A DNA stretch of 25,536 nt. It comes from CAZQQN01 sp964549595 (lineage in GTDB: Bacteria > Bacteroidota > Bacteroidia > CAILMK01 > CAYYUA01). Every line of letters starts with the position of its first letter. The first letter of the stretch is position 1. Under the pieces are notes generated by a model that worked only from the letters and a program-made list of their open reading frames with translations, had not been told where the DNA came from and did not search any database. Shown piece by piece: positions 15,519 to 23,539 of this stretch. Made by a program: the position numbers and the translations under genes. The DNA is taken from NCBI GenBank assembly GCA_964549595.1, contig CAZJWK010000028.1, forward strand, positions 1 to 25,536, given 5' to 3'.

Positions 15519-16117
15519 ACCAGAATGACACCTTCTTTGGGGTTACCAAAGGTTAGGTGTTGATTGTTGTAAAAGCGGATGCCGGTCAGGGTGGTCAATA
15601 GGGCGTCAAGTTGATGCCAGTTTTGAAGGGAATAATCCGGGAAATCCAGGTAGAAATATTGCTTGATCAATTTTTCCATTGTGGGCAAAGAAGATTTTAA
15701 TTCCTTGTAACCATTATCCTTTAGCCCCAATTCTCTGGCCAAATAGCTGGGATAAGCCTCATAGCAGGTCAATCCTGCTTTTGCTAATTGGTCTTTCAAT
15801 TGGATTCCACGGGCTGATAACCCGGCCAGGAACATTGGTGACATGGCACGAACTTGCCGGTCACTTTCCCGAAAAAAATAATCATCGAAAGGTTCCCCTA
15901 ACCGGAAGACCCCTGGTAAAGAGAGGGGAGCATCAATAAAGATCGATTGGGGATTTATCGCGGACAAATGGCTATACAAAAACCGATCGTCATCTGTTTT
16001 TTCAGGGGTTTGATACCAAGTAACGGTTTCATTTTTTACGACACATAAAACCGTGTTACCACGGTATTTTTTACCAAGATCTACGCCTGCGATGGTTTTA
16101 TCCGGTTGAGTATTCAT
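15515..16117 (-). CDS. DUF429-like protein (predicted RNase H-like fold)
   Basis: A 200-residue protein resembling DUF429, a family predicted to have an RNase H-like fold with nuclease activity but no firm function. The features seen are an N-terminal GVDLGKKYRGNT, a beta strand plus Gly turn with an Asp (residue 13) as in RNase H-like folds, and a second acidic strand FIDAPLSLP near residue 58. Downstream come RQVRAMSPMFLAGLSARGIQL and the YEAYPSYLARELGL block, and a late Asp (QLDALLTTLTG). The three spaced acidic residues are compatible with a metal site. It starts inside the photolyase gene with a 20-base overlap, so the two are probably translationally coupled. Its 3' end overlaps the convergent dinB-like gene by four bases and contains a strong inverted repeat. 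Activity on DNA is inference from fold and from the photolyase neighbour. Confidence 0.7.
   Translation of the reverse strand: MNTQPDKTIAGVDLGKKYRGNTVLCVVKNETVTWYQTPEKTDDDRFLYSHLSAINPQSIFIDAPLSLPGVFRLGEPFDDYFFRESDRQVRAMSPMFLAGLSARGIQLKDQLAKAGLTCYEAYPSYLARELGLKDNGYKELKSSLPTMEKLIKQYFYLDFPDYSLQNWHQLDALLTTLTGIRFYNNQHLTFGNPKEGVILV
15528..15560. terminator. Inverted repeat at the convergent dinB/DUF429 junction, possible terminator
   Basis: ACACCT and CTTTGG pair with CCAAAG and AGGTGT around a GGTTA loop, giving a 12-pair stem with a small 1/3 internal loop. It lies ten bases past the DinB stop and inside the last codons of the DUF429-like gene. Neither side has an immediate long T tract (a T7 run occurs about 17 bases beyond it on the minus-strand side), so intrinsic termination is only possible; it could instead protect 3' ends. 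Confidence 0.35.
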
Positions 16118-17423
16118 TCAGGGCGGCTTTGTAGGTTTTTAAGGCACGTTCTCTGGCTTCCTTATGGTTTACAATGGGTTTTGGATACTCAGGCGTACCA
16201 AATTCAGGAATCCAATGTTGAATAAAACGATAATCCGGATCAAATCTTTGGATTTGCCTTTCGGGATTGAAAATTCGAAAATAGGGAGCAGCATCTACTC
16301 CGGAACCGGCCGCCCACTGCCAACCTCCATTGTTTGAGGCCAATTCGTAATCCAGTAACTTTTCGCCGAAATAGGCCTCACCCCATCGCCAATCGATAAG
16401 CAAATGTTTGGTCAGGAAACTGGCGGTTACCATCCTGAGGCGGTTATGCATATAGCCAATGGTGTTTAACTGCCGCATGCCCGCATCTACCATTGGAAAA
16501 CCGGTTTGCCCTCTGCACCAAAGATCGAATTCTTCCTCATTATTGCGCCAGGGTATCCAATCATAGGCCTTTTTGAAAGATTCATGGACCACCCTTGGAA
16601 AGTGCCAAAGGATCATCTGATAAAAATCCCGCCAGACCAGTTCATTTAAGAAAGCACTGTTCAGTCTCTGGGCTTTCTCGACTAAATTACGAATACTGAT
16701 AGTCCCAAACCTGAGATGAACGCTTAGCCGGGAAGTACCATTTTTAGCCGGGTAATTACGATTTTTATGATAATCGCGAATTACTTCATCATTGACAGAC
16801 CTATCGGGAAAAGGAACATTGGCGGGTTTAAAACCCATTGAGGCCAAAGACGGTATGGGCCACCCTGAGGTGTTGAAGAAGTTTTCTTTAAGGGTTTCAG
16901 ATGGGTAGTGATCAATGCCTTTTTCGCTGAATATTTTGTCCCATTTTTTTCGGTAGGGAGAGTAGATGACATAAGGTGCTCCATCATCTTTGATCACTTC
17001 TCGTTTTTCAAACACCACCTGGTCTTTAAAACCCTTAAAACCTATACCCTTACTTTCCAGAAAATCCCAGATCTGCTTTTCCCTTTCTTTGGCATAGGGT
17101 TCATAGTCCCGGTTGATGAAAACCTCTGCTATCCGGAATTGGCTGGTTAATTGTTTAAATGCTTCTAAGGGCTTCCCGTGAAATACCCACAGGGCACTAC
17201 CTAATTCCTTTAATTCTGTTTGCAAGCGACTTATTTCCTGGTGGATAAAGTGAATCCGGGCATCCTTTTCCTCCTTTAAATGGTCGAGAATAAGGGTGTC
17301 AAAAATAAAGATAGGTAGGACGGGTCTGTTGCTTTTTAAAGCTTGATAAAGCCCGGCGTTATCATGTAACCTCAAATCCCGCCTGAACCAAAAGACATTG
17401 ATCAATTCTTGTTGCTCAGCCAT
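16098..17423 (-). CDS. phrB: Class I CPD DNA photolyase (cryptochrome/photolyase family)
   Basis: Light-driven repair of cyclobutane pyrimidine dimers with FADH-, in the cytoplasm. The 441-residue protein has the N-terminal antenna domain opening VFWFRRDLRLHDNAGL, a linker, and the helical FAD domain with FLNELVWRDFYQMILWHFP near residue 260, GQTGFPMVDAGMRQL, and the C-terminal NNGGWQWAAGSGVDAAPYFR stretch near residue 365. This last block, with its Trp residues, is close to E. coli PhrB and argues for a class I CPD enzyme over a DASH cryptochrome, though a (6-4) activity cannot be excluded from sequence alone. The ATG start lies eleven codons before the FRRDLR motif. It follows the SDR gene by 95 bases and overlaps the DUF429-like gene by 20, in a run of five same-strand genes. 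No frameshift seen. Confidence 0.94.
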   Translation of the reverse strand: MAEQQELINVFWFRRDLRLHDNAGLYQALKSNRPVLPIFIFDTLILDHLKEEKDARIHFIHQEISRLQTELKELGSALWVFHGKPLEAFKQLTSQFRIAEVFINRDYEPYAKEREKQIWDFLESKGIGFKGFKDQVVFEKREVIKDDGAPYVIYSPYRKKWDKIFSEKGIDHYPSETLKENFFNTSGWPIPSLASMGFKPANVPFPDRSVNDEVIRDYHKNRNYPAKNGTSRLSVHLRFGTISIRNLVEKAQRLNSAFLNELVWRDFYQMILWHFPRVVHESFKKAYDWIPWRNNEEEFDLWCRGQTGFPMVDAGMRQLNTIGYMHNRLRMVTASFLTKHLLIDWRWGEAYFGEKLLDYELASNNGGWQWAAGSGVDAAPYFRIFNPERQIQRFDPDYRFIQHWIPEFGTPEYPKPIVNHKEARERALKTYKAALNEYSTG

Positions 17424-17518
17424 ATGTGGGTTTTAGCCATTTATTAGGTTTAAGGAAGCTATGAAGTAAATAGTGGCTTAAAAACCAAAAATTATGAGCC
17501 TGGAGAATGGAACTCATC

Positions 17519-18241
17519 TTAAACTGATCGCACACCTGACATTCCGCCATCTACAGGAAATACTTGGCCGGTTATCCAATTTGCCTCATCGGATAACAAA
17601 AAGATTGTTATACCGGCAATATCCTTTGTTTCTCCATAGCGCCCAATGGGATGCCGTTTATTTGAAGCCTCCTGTTTTTCTTCAGTGGACAATAACTGCT
17701 CAGCCAAAGGAGAATCGGTTAAGGATGGAGCCACAACGTTTACCCGAATGTTGTTTTTAACCCATTCTGCGGCAAGGGATTTACCAAGTCCTTCAATGGC
17801 AGCTTTTGCAGTGGCTATGGAAGCATGGTAGGGCATACCTACCTGCGCTGCAACAGTACTGTATAAAACGACTGAGGCGTCACCGGACTTTTTGAGCGAT
17901 TTTAAAACCGCTTGAGCAGAACGAACCGCTCCCATTACATTAATTTCCCAATCACTTTGCCATTGTTCTTCTTTTAAGCCCTGAAAAGGTTTGAGGGTTA
18001 TGGTGCCGGGACAATAAACCAAGCCATGCAAAGTTTCAGGCACCTCTTTTAAAGCTGATTTCACGTCATCTTTGGTTACGTCTACAGGAAAATGGGTGAC
18101 ATTCAGTTTTTCCAGCGAGGAATTGGATTCGCGTGAGGCTACCCATACGTTAGCACCATTATTAATCAATCTTTGGGTTACATCCAGTCCAATTCCGGAT
18201 GAACCCCCTATTACCAAAATATTTTTACCGGACAGTTCCAT
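17519..18241 (-). CDS. SDR-family Rossmann oxidoreductase lacking the canonical catalytic Tyr
   Basis: A 240-residue Rossmann-fold protein of the short-chain dehydrogenase/reductase family. Visible are the cofactor motif GGSSGIG (residues 12-18), an Asp in PVDVT, YCPGTI in place of the usual NNAG, Asn101 in EINVMGA, and the C-terminal PVDGGMSG. The active-site region reads YSTVAAQVGMPYHASIATAK, so in the Y-x-x-x-K position before Lys146 there is Ile142; the only nearby Tyr (138) is eight residues before the Lys. The protein may therefore bind NAD(P) without classical hydride-transfer catalysis, or use Tyr138 or His139. The frame extends to a TTG at 18253, but ATG 18241 puts the Rossmann strand at the usual place. 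It lies between a thioredoxin-like lipoprotein gene (47 bases upstream) and the photolyase gene. Substrate unknown. Confidence 0.88.
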   Translation of the reverse strand: MELSGKNILVIGGSSGIGLDVTQRLINNGANVWVASRESNSSLEKLNVTHFPVDVTKDDVKSALKEVPETLHGLVYCPGTITLKPFQGLKEEQWQSDWEINVMGAVRSAQAVLKSLKKSGDASVVLYSTVAAQVGMPYHASIATAKAAIEGLGKSLAAEWVKNNIRVNVVAPSLTDSPLAEQLLSTEEKQEASNKRHPIGRYGETKDIAGITIFLLSDEANWITGQVFPVDGGMSGVRSV

Positions 18242-18288
18242 ATTTTTTACCAAAGAACACCCTTAAAAAGGATTTGTTTAACGGTAGG

Positions 18289-18912
18289 TTATTCTTTTGT
18301 CCATTTAATTGTACAGCCAATGGCTTTGGTATGCTTGGGATCAGGTTCTTTCCCGTTTTCAAGTGCTTTAATGGCACTTCTTACATATTGGGCTTTTACT
18401 TTACCAGGGTTTTCTATGTTATCGTCAATGGTACCAATGTATGCCACCTTTAATGTCTCGTCTTTTTTCTTTTCCAGCAGGAATACATGAGGAGTTCTGG
18501 TGGCCCCATAGGTTTTAGCAACATTTTGGGTTTTGTCTATCACATAAGGAAATGGGTAGTTTTTTTCTTCCGCTTTTTCTTTCATATTTTTATAGGAATC
18601 CTCAGGGACTATTTCGGGATCATTAGGATTAATGGCAATAACGGGATAACCTTTTGGCGCATAATCTTTATGGAGCTTAATGATTCTTTCTTCATAAGCC
18701 TGGACATAAGGGCAGTGGTTGCAAAAAAATGTCACTATGTAACCCTTGGCATCCGGAAAGTCCGATTTCATAGAAATTTTTTCTCCCGATACCCCTTTTA
18801 AATTAAAATCCCTGGCTTTATCCCCTACTTCATAACCATCTTTTGATTGGTTTTGGGCACTGGAACAACTTATAATCAAACCCATTAGTAAAACATAGAT
18901 TAAAATACGCAT
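18289..18912 (-). CDS. Thioredoxin-fold lipoprotein (AhpC/TSA-Redoxin type) with CNHC motif
   Basis: A 207-residue envelope protein with a lipoprotein signal: hydrophobic residues 3-14 then IISC with Cys16 as the lipidation site. The mature part is a thioredoxin/peroxiredoxin-like fold: YEVGDKARDFNLKGVSG as in AhpC/TSA proteins, then VTFFCNHCPYVQAYEERI with redox pair Cys64/Cys67, and the cis-Pro loop ATRTPHVFLLE. Cys-Asn-His-Cys followed by Pro-Tyr-Val marks a family common in Bacteroidota and usually annotated thioredoxin family protein. It probably reduces or exchanges disulfides in the periplasm; the substrate is unknown. It starts only seven bases after the TlpA-like gene, so they are co-transcribed. 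The C-terminal GCTIKW adds another Cys (about residue 201). Confidence 0.88.
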   Translation of the reverse strand: MRILIYVLLMGLIISCSSAQNQSKDGYEVGDKARDFNLKGVSGEKISMKSDFPDAKGYIVTFFCNHCPYVQAYEERIIKLHKDYAPKGYPVIAINPNDPEIVPEDSYKNMKEKAEEKNYPFPYVIDKTQNVAKTYGATRTPHVFLLEKKKDETLKVAYIGTIDDNIENPGKVKAQYVRSAIKALENGKEPDPKHTKAIGCTIKWTKE

Positions 18913-18919
18913 ATCAATT

Positions 18920-19480
18920 TCATTTTAGGCGTTGTACGGTTTTGTAAATTTTTTGGTACCCCAGTTTTTCCTCATAAAAAGCTTTCTGCTCGCCGGCATT
19001 TTTGATGAAAAGGGTTGCCGGGATTGCACCACTCCAATTCGGGGATATGGCATTCATCCAATCATCTCCCCGTGGTTGATGTAAAAACAAAACCCGGCTA
19101 CTGAGATTACGTTTTTTAACGAAGGGGATCACATCAGATTCAAGGTTTTTTGAAAAATCCAAACTAACCAGAATCACCTGAACAGGTTCATTGCGAAACT
19201 TTTTGTTAATCTTTTCAAAATCAGGCAATTCCGCTACACAGGGTTTGCACCATGTGGCCCAGAAATTTATCACATAAAGGGTATCATTGCTTTTTTGCAT
19301 GTACTGCTTTAAACCTTTAAACTGAACCTCCTTAACCTGTCCCCGGTTTATCCCCATGAAACCAAGAATAAATCCGCCTACTAAAAGAAGCCTTAGTAAA
19401 TATCCACCCATAAAAATGCTTTGATTCTCCCTGTTTTGCTTGGTATCCCAAAAGAAACGTAAACCTGAATTGGAATACAT
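18920..19480 (-). CDS. TlpA-like membrane-anchored thioredoxin (WCKPC)
   Basis: A thiol-disulfide oxidoreductase of the TlpA/ResA type facing the periplasm. One hydrophobic helix (about 27-43, YLLRLLLVGGFILGFMG) acts as anchor or uncleaved signal. The thioredoxin domain follows, with INFWATWCKPC (Cys78, Cys81), VILVSLDFSKN, and the cis-Pro loop GAIPATLFI. The 186-residue frame begins at ATG 19480; a second in-frame ATG at 19411 (residue 24) would put the hydrophobic segment right at the N-terminus and is an equally good, perhaps better, start (163 residues). It is first of a same-strand run continuing with a second thioredoxin-like gene seven bases on. Its partners are unknown; TlpA-type proteins often serve cytochrome c maturation or oxidative-stress defence. 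Confidence 0.9.
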   Translation of the reverse strand: MYSNSGLRFFWDTKQNRENQSIFMGGYLLRLLLVGGFILGFMGINRGQVKEVQFKGLKQYMQKSNDTLYVINFWATWCKPCVAELPDFEKINKKFRNEPVQVILVSLDFSKNLESDVIPFVKKRNLSSRVLFLHQPRGDDWMNAISPNWSGAIPATLFIKNAGEQKAFYEEKLGYQKIYKTVQRLK

Positions 19481-19597
19481 GCTTCTTTACTGGCTTGGAA
19501 AGTTGCGAATTCCCTGCCAAGATTTTAATAACCAGGACATGGATTTAGGAGGATACTAAAACCATTACCAGCATTGCCCTATTTTAGTCCATTAGGC

Positions 19598-20584
19598 TTA
19601 AGCTTGCCTTTTCATGATGTATTCGGCAAGGTTTTTAAGAGAAGTTTTTCTCTCAGTAGGGGCTGATATTTCTTCTAACTCAGATAAGGCCATCCCGAAA
19701 TATCGATCCCTTTCGTTTTGAGTGGTTTCCGGAATATTCAGGGTGTCTAACAGGGACTTGACTTGATTCACTTTTTCCTGAACATCCATTTCAGCATTTT
19801 CAAGGAGGTTTTTCAACTGTGCTTTTTGTGCTTTATTGGCTTTTTCCTGGGCTTTTAGGATTAGGTATGTTTTTTTCCCTGCCCGGATATCTCCGCCTAT
19901 GGTTTTACCAAATTGTTCGGATTCGCCAAATGTATCAAGCAAATCATCCTGTATCTGGAAAGCAATGCCCAGGTTAACCCCAAATTGGTGCATGTGTTTT
20001 TTATTGTTTTCAGAAGCCCTGCCAATTATGGCCCCTAATTTCAGAGCGGTTGCTAATAGTGTGGCTGTTTTTAATTGAATCATTCTCAAATAATCGTTAA
20101 GTGAGGTGTCATCCCTTTTTTCAAATTCCATATCCAGTTGCTGTCCTTCACAGACATGGATAGCGGTTTGGTTGTAAAGGGTCAATACTTCGCGGAGGAT
20201 ATCATCGCCTACACAAGTCATGTGTTGATTGGCAATAACCTGCATCAAATCTCCCGATAAAATGGCGTTGTTTGCATTCCATTTTTCGTGCACTGTGGGA
20301 TGCCCTCTTCTAATTTTGGCCTGGTCCATAATATCATCATGAAGGAGGGTGAAATTATGGAAAATTTCAAGTCCTATGGCGGGCCAAAGCCCTTCTTCAA
20401 TGGATCCTTCAAAAAGATCGCAGCTCATTAATGTCACTACCGGCCGGATTCTTTTACCACCAAGGTTTAAAACATATTTAACCGGTTCGTAAAGTTCAGG
20501 CGGTTGCCTTTCCAAATCCAGGTCATTAATGGCATCTTCTACTTTCTGTTGAAGGGCTTTATAAGCATGAACTTTAGAGGTCAT
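19598..20584 (-). CDS. trans-Polyprenyl diphosphate synthase (short/medium chain)
   Basis: Elongates allylic diphosphates with isopentenyl diphosphate in the cytoplasm. The 328-residue protein has both Asp-rich motifs: first DDIMD (Asp83, 84, 87) followed by RRGHPTVH, second DDLLD (213, 214, 217) followed by GKTIGGDIRAGKKTYL. GGKRIRP at 42-48 binds the IPP diphosphate. The residue five before the first motif is Phe78, a position where a bulky aromatic shortens the product in this family, so a C15-C20 product is more likely than C40, but this is inference. It sits alone between the TlpA-like gene (117 bases downstream) and the OppC-like gene (94 bases upstream), with a -7-type TAAATTTG box 27 bases before its ATG. 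Confidence 0.93.
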   Translation of the reverse strand: MTSKVHAYKALQQKVEDAINDLDLERQPPELYEPVKYVLNLGGKRIRPVVTLMSCDLFEGSIEEGLWPAIGLEIFHNFTLLHDDIMDQAKIRRGHPTVHEKWNANNAILSGDLMQVIANQHMTCVGDDILREVLTLYNQTAIHVCEGQQLDMEFEKRDDTSLNDYLRMIQLKTATLLATALKLGAIIGRASENNKKHMHQFGVNLGIAFQIQDDLLDTFGESEQFGKTIGGDIRAGKKTYLILKAQEKANKAQKAQLKNLLENAEMDVQEKVNQVKSLLDTLNIPETTQNERDRYFGMALSELEEISAPTERKTSLKNLAEYIMKRQA

Positions 20585-20610
20585 AGCCGCAAATAACTAA
20601 AAGGATTTTT

Positions 20611-20618
20611 CAAATTTA
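20611..20618 (-). promoter_or_regulatory. Possible Bacteroidota -7 promoter box for the polyprenyl synthase gene
   Basis: On the minus strand this reads TAAATTTG, an exact match to TAnnTTTG, with its 3' end 27 bases before the polyprenyl synthase start. No TTG appears at the expected -33 distance, so it is a single-box match. It would separate the synthase from the ABC transporter unit upstream. Confidence 0.4.
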
Positions 20619-20678
20619 GGACTTAACGTTGAATCTGCTGTTTTGTTTTAAAGGTAACGCATGAAGAGAAAAGAGGGG

Positions 20679-22043
20679 TCAATTTTTTAGCTTTGGATCC
20701 GTGGCATCCCTTAAGGCATCCCCGATTAAATTGAATATGGTAACGGTAATGAAAATGGCTAAACCCGGGAAAACCACGAGCCACCATGCAGTAAACCGTT
20801 GTTGCCCGGCACTTAATAGTGAGCCCCAGGTGACAATTTCCTCTGGTACGCCAATTCCCAGGAAAGAAAGGGCTGATTCGGTCAAAATGGCCATTGCAAT
20901 GCCAAAGGCAATGGCTACAAAAACCGGCGCAATGGAATTGGGTAAAGCATGCCGGAATATAACCCTTCTTTCCGGGAAACCCAACGCTTTGGCCGCTTCC
21001 ACATAATTTAAACTCCGGGTACGAAAAAATTCAGCCCTGGTAAAACGGGCTATCCCGGTCCAGGATATTAAACCGATTATGGTCATTAAAAGGAGTAAAC
21101 TTTTCTCTTCAAATACAGCACTAATGGTGATAAGCAGGATCAGAGCCGGTATGGCCCTTAAAATTTCCATTATTCGCAAGACCGTACCATCAACCGGTAC
21201 AAAAACGGAGCCTTTTAATCCTTTGATCCTCGAGGCCAATTTGCCTAAGTAATTAAAAACCATAATAAACCCTAAGAAAATTAAAAGGCTTATGAAGAAG
21301 TCCCCTACGCCGGCCATGGTACTGGTTTCAAAAGCTTTTTCAAGGGCAAACTCCCTTATGTTAAAGGCATAGAAATAGCCTAACACGATACCAAGAAGGG
21401 TTAATAAAAATCGGCCTCTGGATAAACGCATTCTGTTATCCCCGTAATAACCCGCCAAAGCTCCCAAAACAATCCCTATCAGGGCAGCGATGCCCATTGC
21501 CACAATTCCCACCGTTAATGAAATTCTCGTGCCATGGATCAAACCCGCTGCCACATCCCTGCCAATTTTGTCGGTACCTAAAAAATGGCGAAACCGGTCC
21601 GGCATCTGCACAATCTTTCCACCTGGGGTTTTGAACATTTGTTCACCAAATGGTTCCGCATAATTTCGGTTATAAGGATCAGGCTCTTCGGGGGAATAAG
21701 GAACCGGAGCCCATATGACCTTATCCAAATGCATTTGTTTCCATTTGGCAATATCAAATTGGATTTCTTCTGTATTACCGGTTTCGGGATGTTTGACCGA
21801 GTCCACCTTTGAAGGATTGAAAACAGTCGTAAAGGCCGGGTAAAAAGTTTTGTCATGGTATTTAACGTAGAGGGGTTGATGATTGGCAATGAAATCTGCG
21901 AAAATGGCTACCAAAACGAGAAAAATTAATAGCCATAAAGAAATGAGGGCGGGTTTGTTTTTTTTAAACTGGTTCCACGCAAATCCCTTACTCCGGGTTG
22001 GTTCCGCATCCTCTTTTATTTGTTCTATCATTCGTTTAGCCAT
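20679..22043 (-). CDS. OppC/DppC-like ABC importer permease
   Basis: Inner-membrane permease of the peptide/nickel class. From ATG 22043 it has 454 residues: a cytoplasmic N-terminus, a first transmembrane helix (about 35-58, LISLWLLIFLVLVAIFADFI), a long extracytoplasmic stretch of about 100 residues rich in Pro and charged residues (about 60-165), then the transport domain. The core has RHFLGTDKIGRDVAAGLIHG, the EAA coupling loop EAAKALGFPERRVIFRHALP near residues 335-355, and the final LRDATDPKLKN. A longer frame opens at ATG 22082 (467 residues) but overlaps the OppB-like gene by 29 bases; ATG 22043 begins ten bases after that gene's stop. Extra hydrophobic segments (about 190-260) precede the EAA loop. 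It pairs with the OppB-like gene. Confidence 0.9.
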   Translation of the reverse strand: MAKRMIEQIKEDAEPTRSKGFAWNQFKKNKPALISLWLLIFLVLVAIFADFIANHQPLYVKYHDKTFYPAFTTVFNPSKVDSVKHPETGNTEEIQFDIAKWKQMHLDKVIWAPVPYSPEEPDPYNRNYAEPFGEQMFKTPGGKIVQMPDRFRHFLGTDKIGRDVAAGLIHGTRISLTVGIVAMGIAALIGIVLGALAGYYGDNRMRLSRGRFLLTLLGIVLGYFYAFNIREFALEKAFETSTMAGVGDFFISLLIFLGFIMVFNYLGKLASRIKGLKGSVFVPVDGTVLRIMEILRAIPALILLITISAVFEEKSLLLLMTIIGLISWTGIARFTRAEFFRTRSLNYVEAAKALGFPERRVIFRHALPNSIAPVFVAIAFGIAMAILTESALSFLGIGVPEEIVTWGSLLSAGQQRFTAWWLVVFPGLAIFITVTIFNLIGDALRDATDPKLKN

Positions 22044-22053
22044 TAGCCCAATT

Positions 22054-23508
22054 TTATCGGTAAGAAATTCTGGGATCCACAATAGCGTAAAGGATATCGG
22101 CCACCAAGTAACCCACCACCGTTAAAAAACCGACCAATGTAAAAATGGCCACAATCATCGGATAATCTGCACTCAAAATGGCTTGATATATTTCTAATCC
22201 CATTCCCGGTATGGAAAAGATCTTTTCTATAATCACTGATCCGCCTAAAGCCAAAGGAAAAATATTGGAAAACAGGGTAATAATGGGTAAAAGTCCATTC
22301 CTTAACGCATGTTTCATCACGACTGTCCATTCCCTTAAGCCCTTGGCCCTGGCTGTTCTTATAAAATCCTGGTTAATGACATCCAGCATTCCTACACGCA
22401 TTTGCCGGCTAAGGAAAGCAAATGAGGAGTAAGTATAGGTTATCAGGGGTAATACCAAATAAGGCAAGTGATGCCGGAGCTTTTTCCAGAGAGGCCAATT
22501 TTCCTGGAAGACGGAAGGATTCTGGACCCCTGACTCGGGGAACAATACTAGCATATCAGGGTTGGCAAACAGGAATAACAGTAAGGTTCCGACAAAGAAG
22601 TTAGGGATAGAGATCAATGCAAATAAGGTGACCCCGGAAGCCCGATCAAAAAAGGAGTTTCTGCGGTAAGCCGCGTAAATGCCAGTCGGTATGCTCACCA
22701 TATAGGCAATAAAAATCGAGATCAATGCCAGAGAAAAAGACCAGATGAAGCGATCAGAGATCCTTTTCATAACAGGTTGTTGGTTCCTGTAGGACCGGCC
22801 AAAATCAAATTCAAGCAAAATACCCTTTATCCATTCATGGTATTGGTTGTCTAATCCATACCAATTCAATGATGGCACATAGGTTTTCCATAAAGTGGGG
22901 TTACTTATTAGTTCGATGTAGGAACGCTGAATTTTCTGAAGCCTTTTTTGCATGGGTTCAAAAAATCCAAACCGGGCGTAAAGTTTTTTCAACTTCTCGA
23001 AATGGGCATTGATCCGTTTGTCATTGGTTTCCTCCAATAATTTTAATAAGGTGAAACGACTTGTATTAAGGGCATCATTAATTTGGTTGCCGGAATATTT
23101 TTTTACGCTGTCAGGGTCTAAATTCATTTTTTCCTGACTTCTGAGGGCTTTTTTCAGAGTCCTGAAATAAGCATTGACCCGCTCCCAATTGCCGTTTTTT
23201 TGGCTCATTTCTTCCAGCATTGCCCGCCTATCCTTATCGTCAATTCGATAAAGCGTATCGGGATCTGCCAAAGTGGTAAGGTTAAAATAAAATATGGGCA
23301 GGTGAAGGTTAAGCCGTTTCCGGACTTTTTCTTTTAATTCCTGGGTAGATTCCCCCTCTTTTGCAATAGCGCCACTGGTTTTTGCGGTATTTACCAACCT
23401 TTCAACCGGGTCACCGGGGGATTTGATGCTTATTACAAAACCCAAAAGGGAAATAATTATCAAAGTAGGGATGAAAATTAAAATCCGTCTTATGATGTAA
23501 CTTAGCAT
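22054..23508 (-). CDS. OppB/DppB-like ABC importer permease with large extracytoplasmic insert
   Basis: Partner inner-membrane permease. The 484-residue protein starts LSYIIRRILIFIPTLIIISL, the characteristic first helix with the arginines of OppB proteins, then SPGDPVERL. An unusually long, mostly helical charged stretch (about 45-240) follows, where E. coli OppB has a much shorter loop. The transport domain runs from FDFGRSYRNQQPVMKRISDR to the end, with five more hydrophobic helices, the EAA loop FIRTARAKGLREWTVVMKHA (near residues 370-390) and the end DILYAIVDPRISYR. It follows the binding-protein gene by 31 bases and precedes the OppC-like gene by ten. No ATP-binding subunit is adjacent, so ATPases must be encoded elsewhere. 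Confidence 0.92.
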   Translation of the reverse strand: MLSYIIRRILIFIPTLIIISLLGFVISIKSPGDPVERLVNTAKTSGAIAKEGESTQELKEKVRKRLNLHLPIFYFNLTTLADPDTLYRIDDKDRRAMLEEMSQKNGNWERVNAYFRTLKKALRSQEKMNLDPDSVKKYSGNQINDALNTSRFTLLKLLEETNDKRINAHFEKLKKLYARFGFFEPMQKRLQKIQRSYIELISNPTLWKTYVPSLNWYGLDNQYHEWIKGILLEFDFGRSYRNQQPVMKRISDRFIWSFSLALISIFIAYMVSIPTGIYAAYRRNSFFDRASGVTLFALISIPNFFVGTLLLFLFANPDMLVLFPESGVQNPSVFQENWPLWKKLRHHLPYLVLPLITYTYSSFAFLSRQMRVGMLDVINQDFIRTARAKGLREWTVVMKHALRNGLLPIITLFSNIFPLALGGSVIIEKIFSIPGMGLEIYQAILSADYPMIVAIFTLVGFLTVVGYLVADILYAIVDPRISYR

Positions 23509-23539
23509 AAATGAAGCTTAAATACTTTCGGGATACGGA

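Noticed and set aside
22043..22330. Minus-strand frame of 95 codons overlapping the OppB-like C-terminus in another frame
   Set aside because: It is out of frame with the clear permease gene, which continues intact to its expected VDPRISYR-type end.
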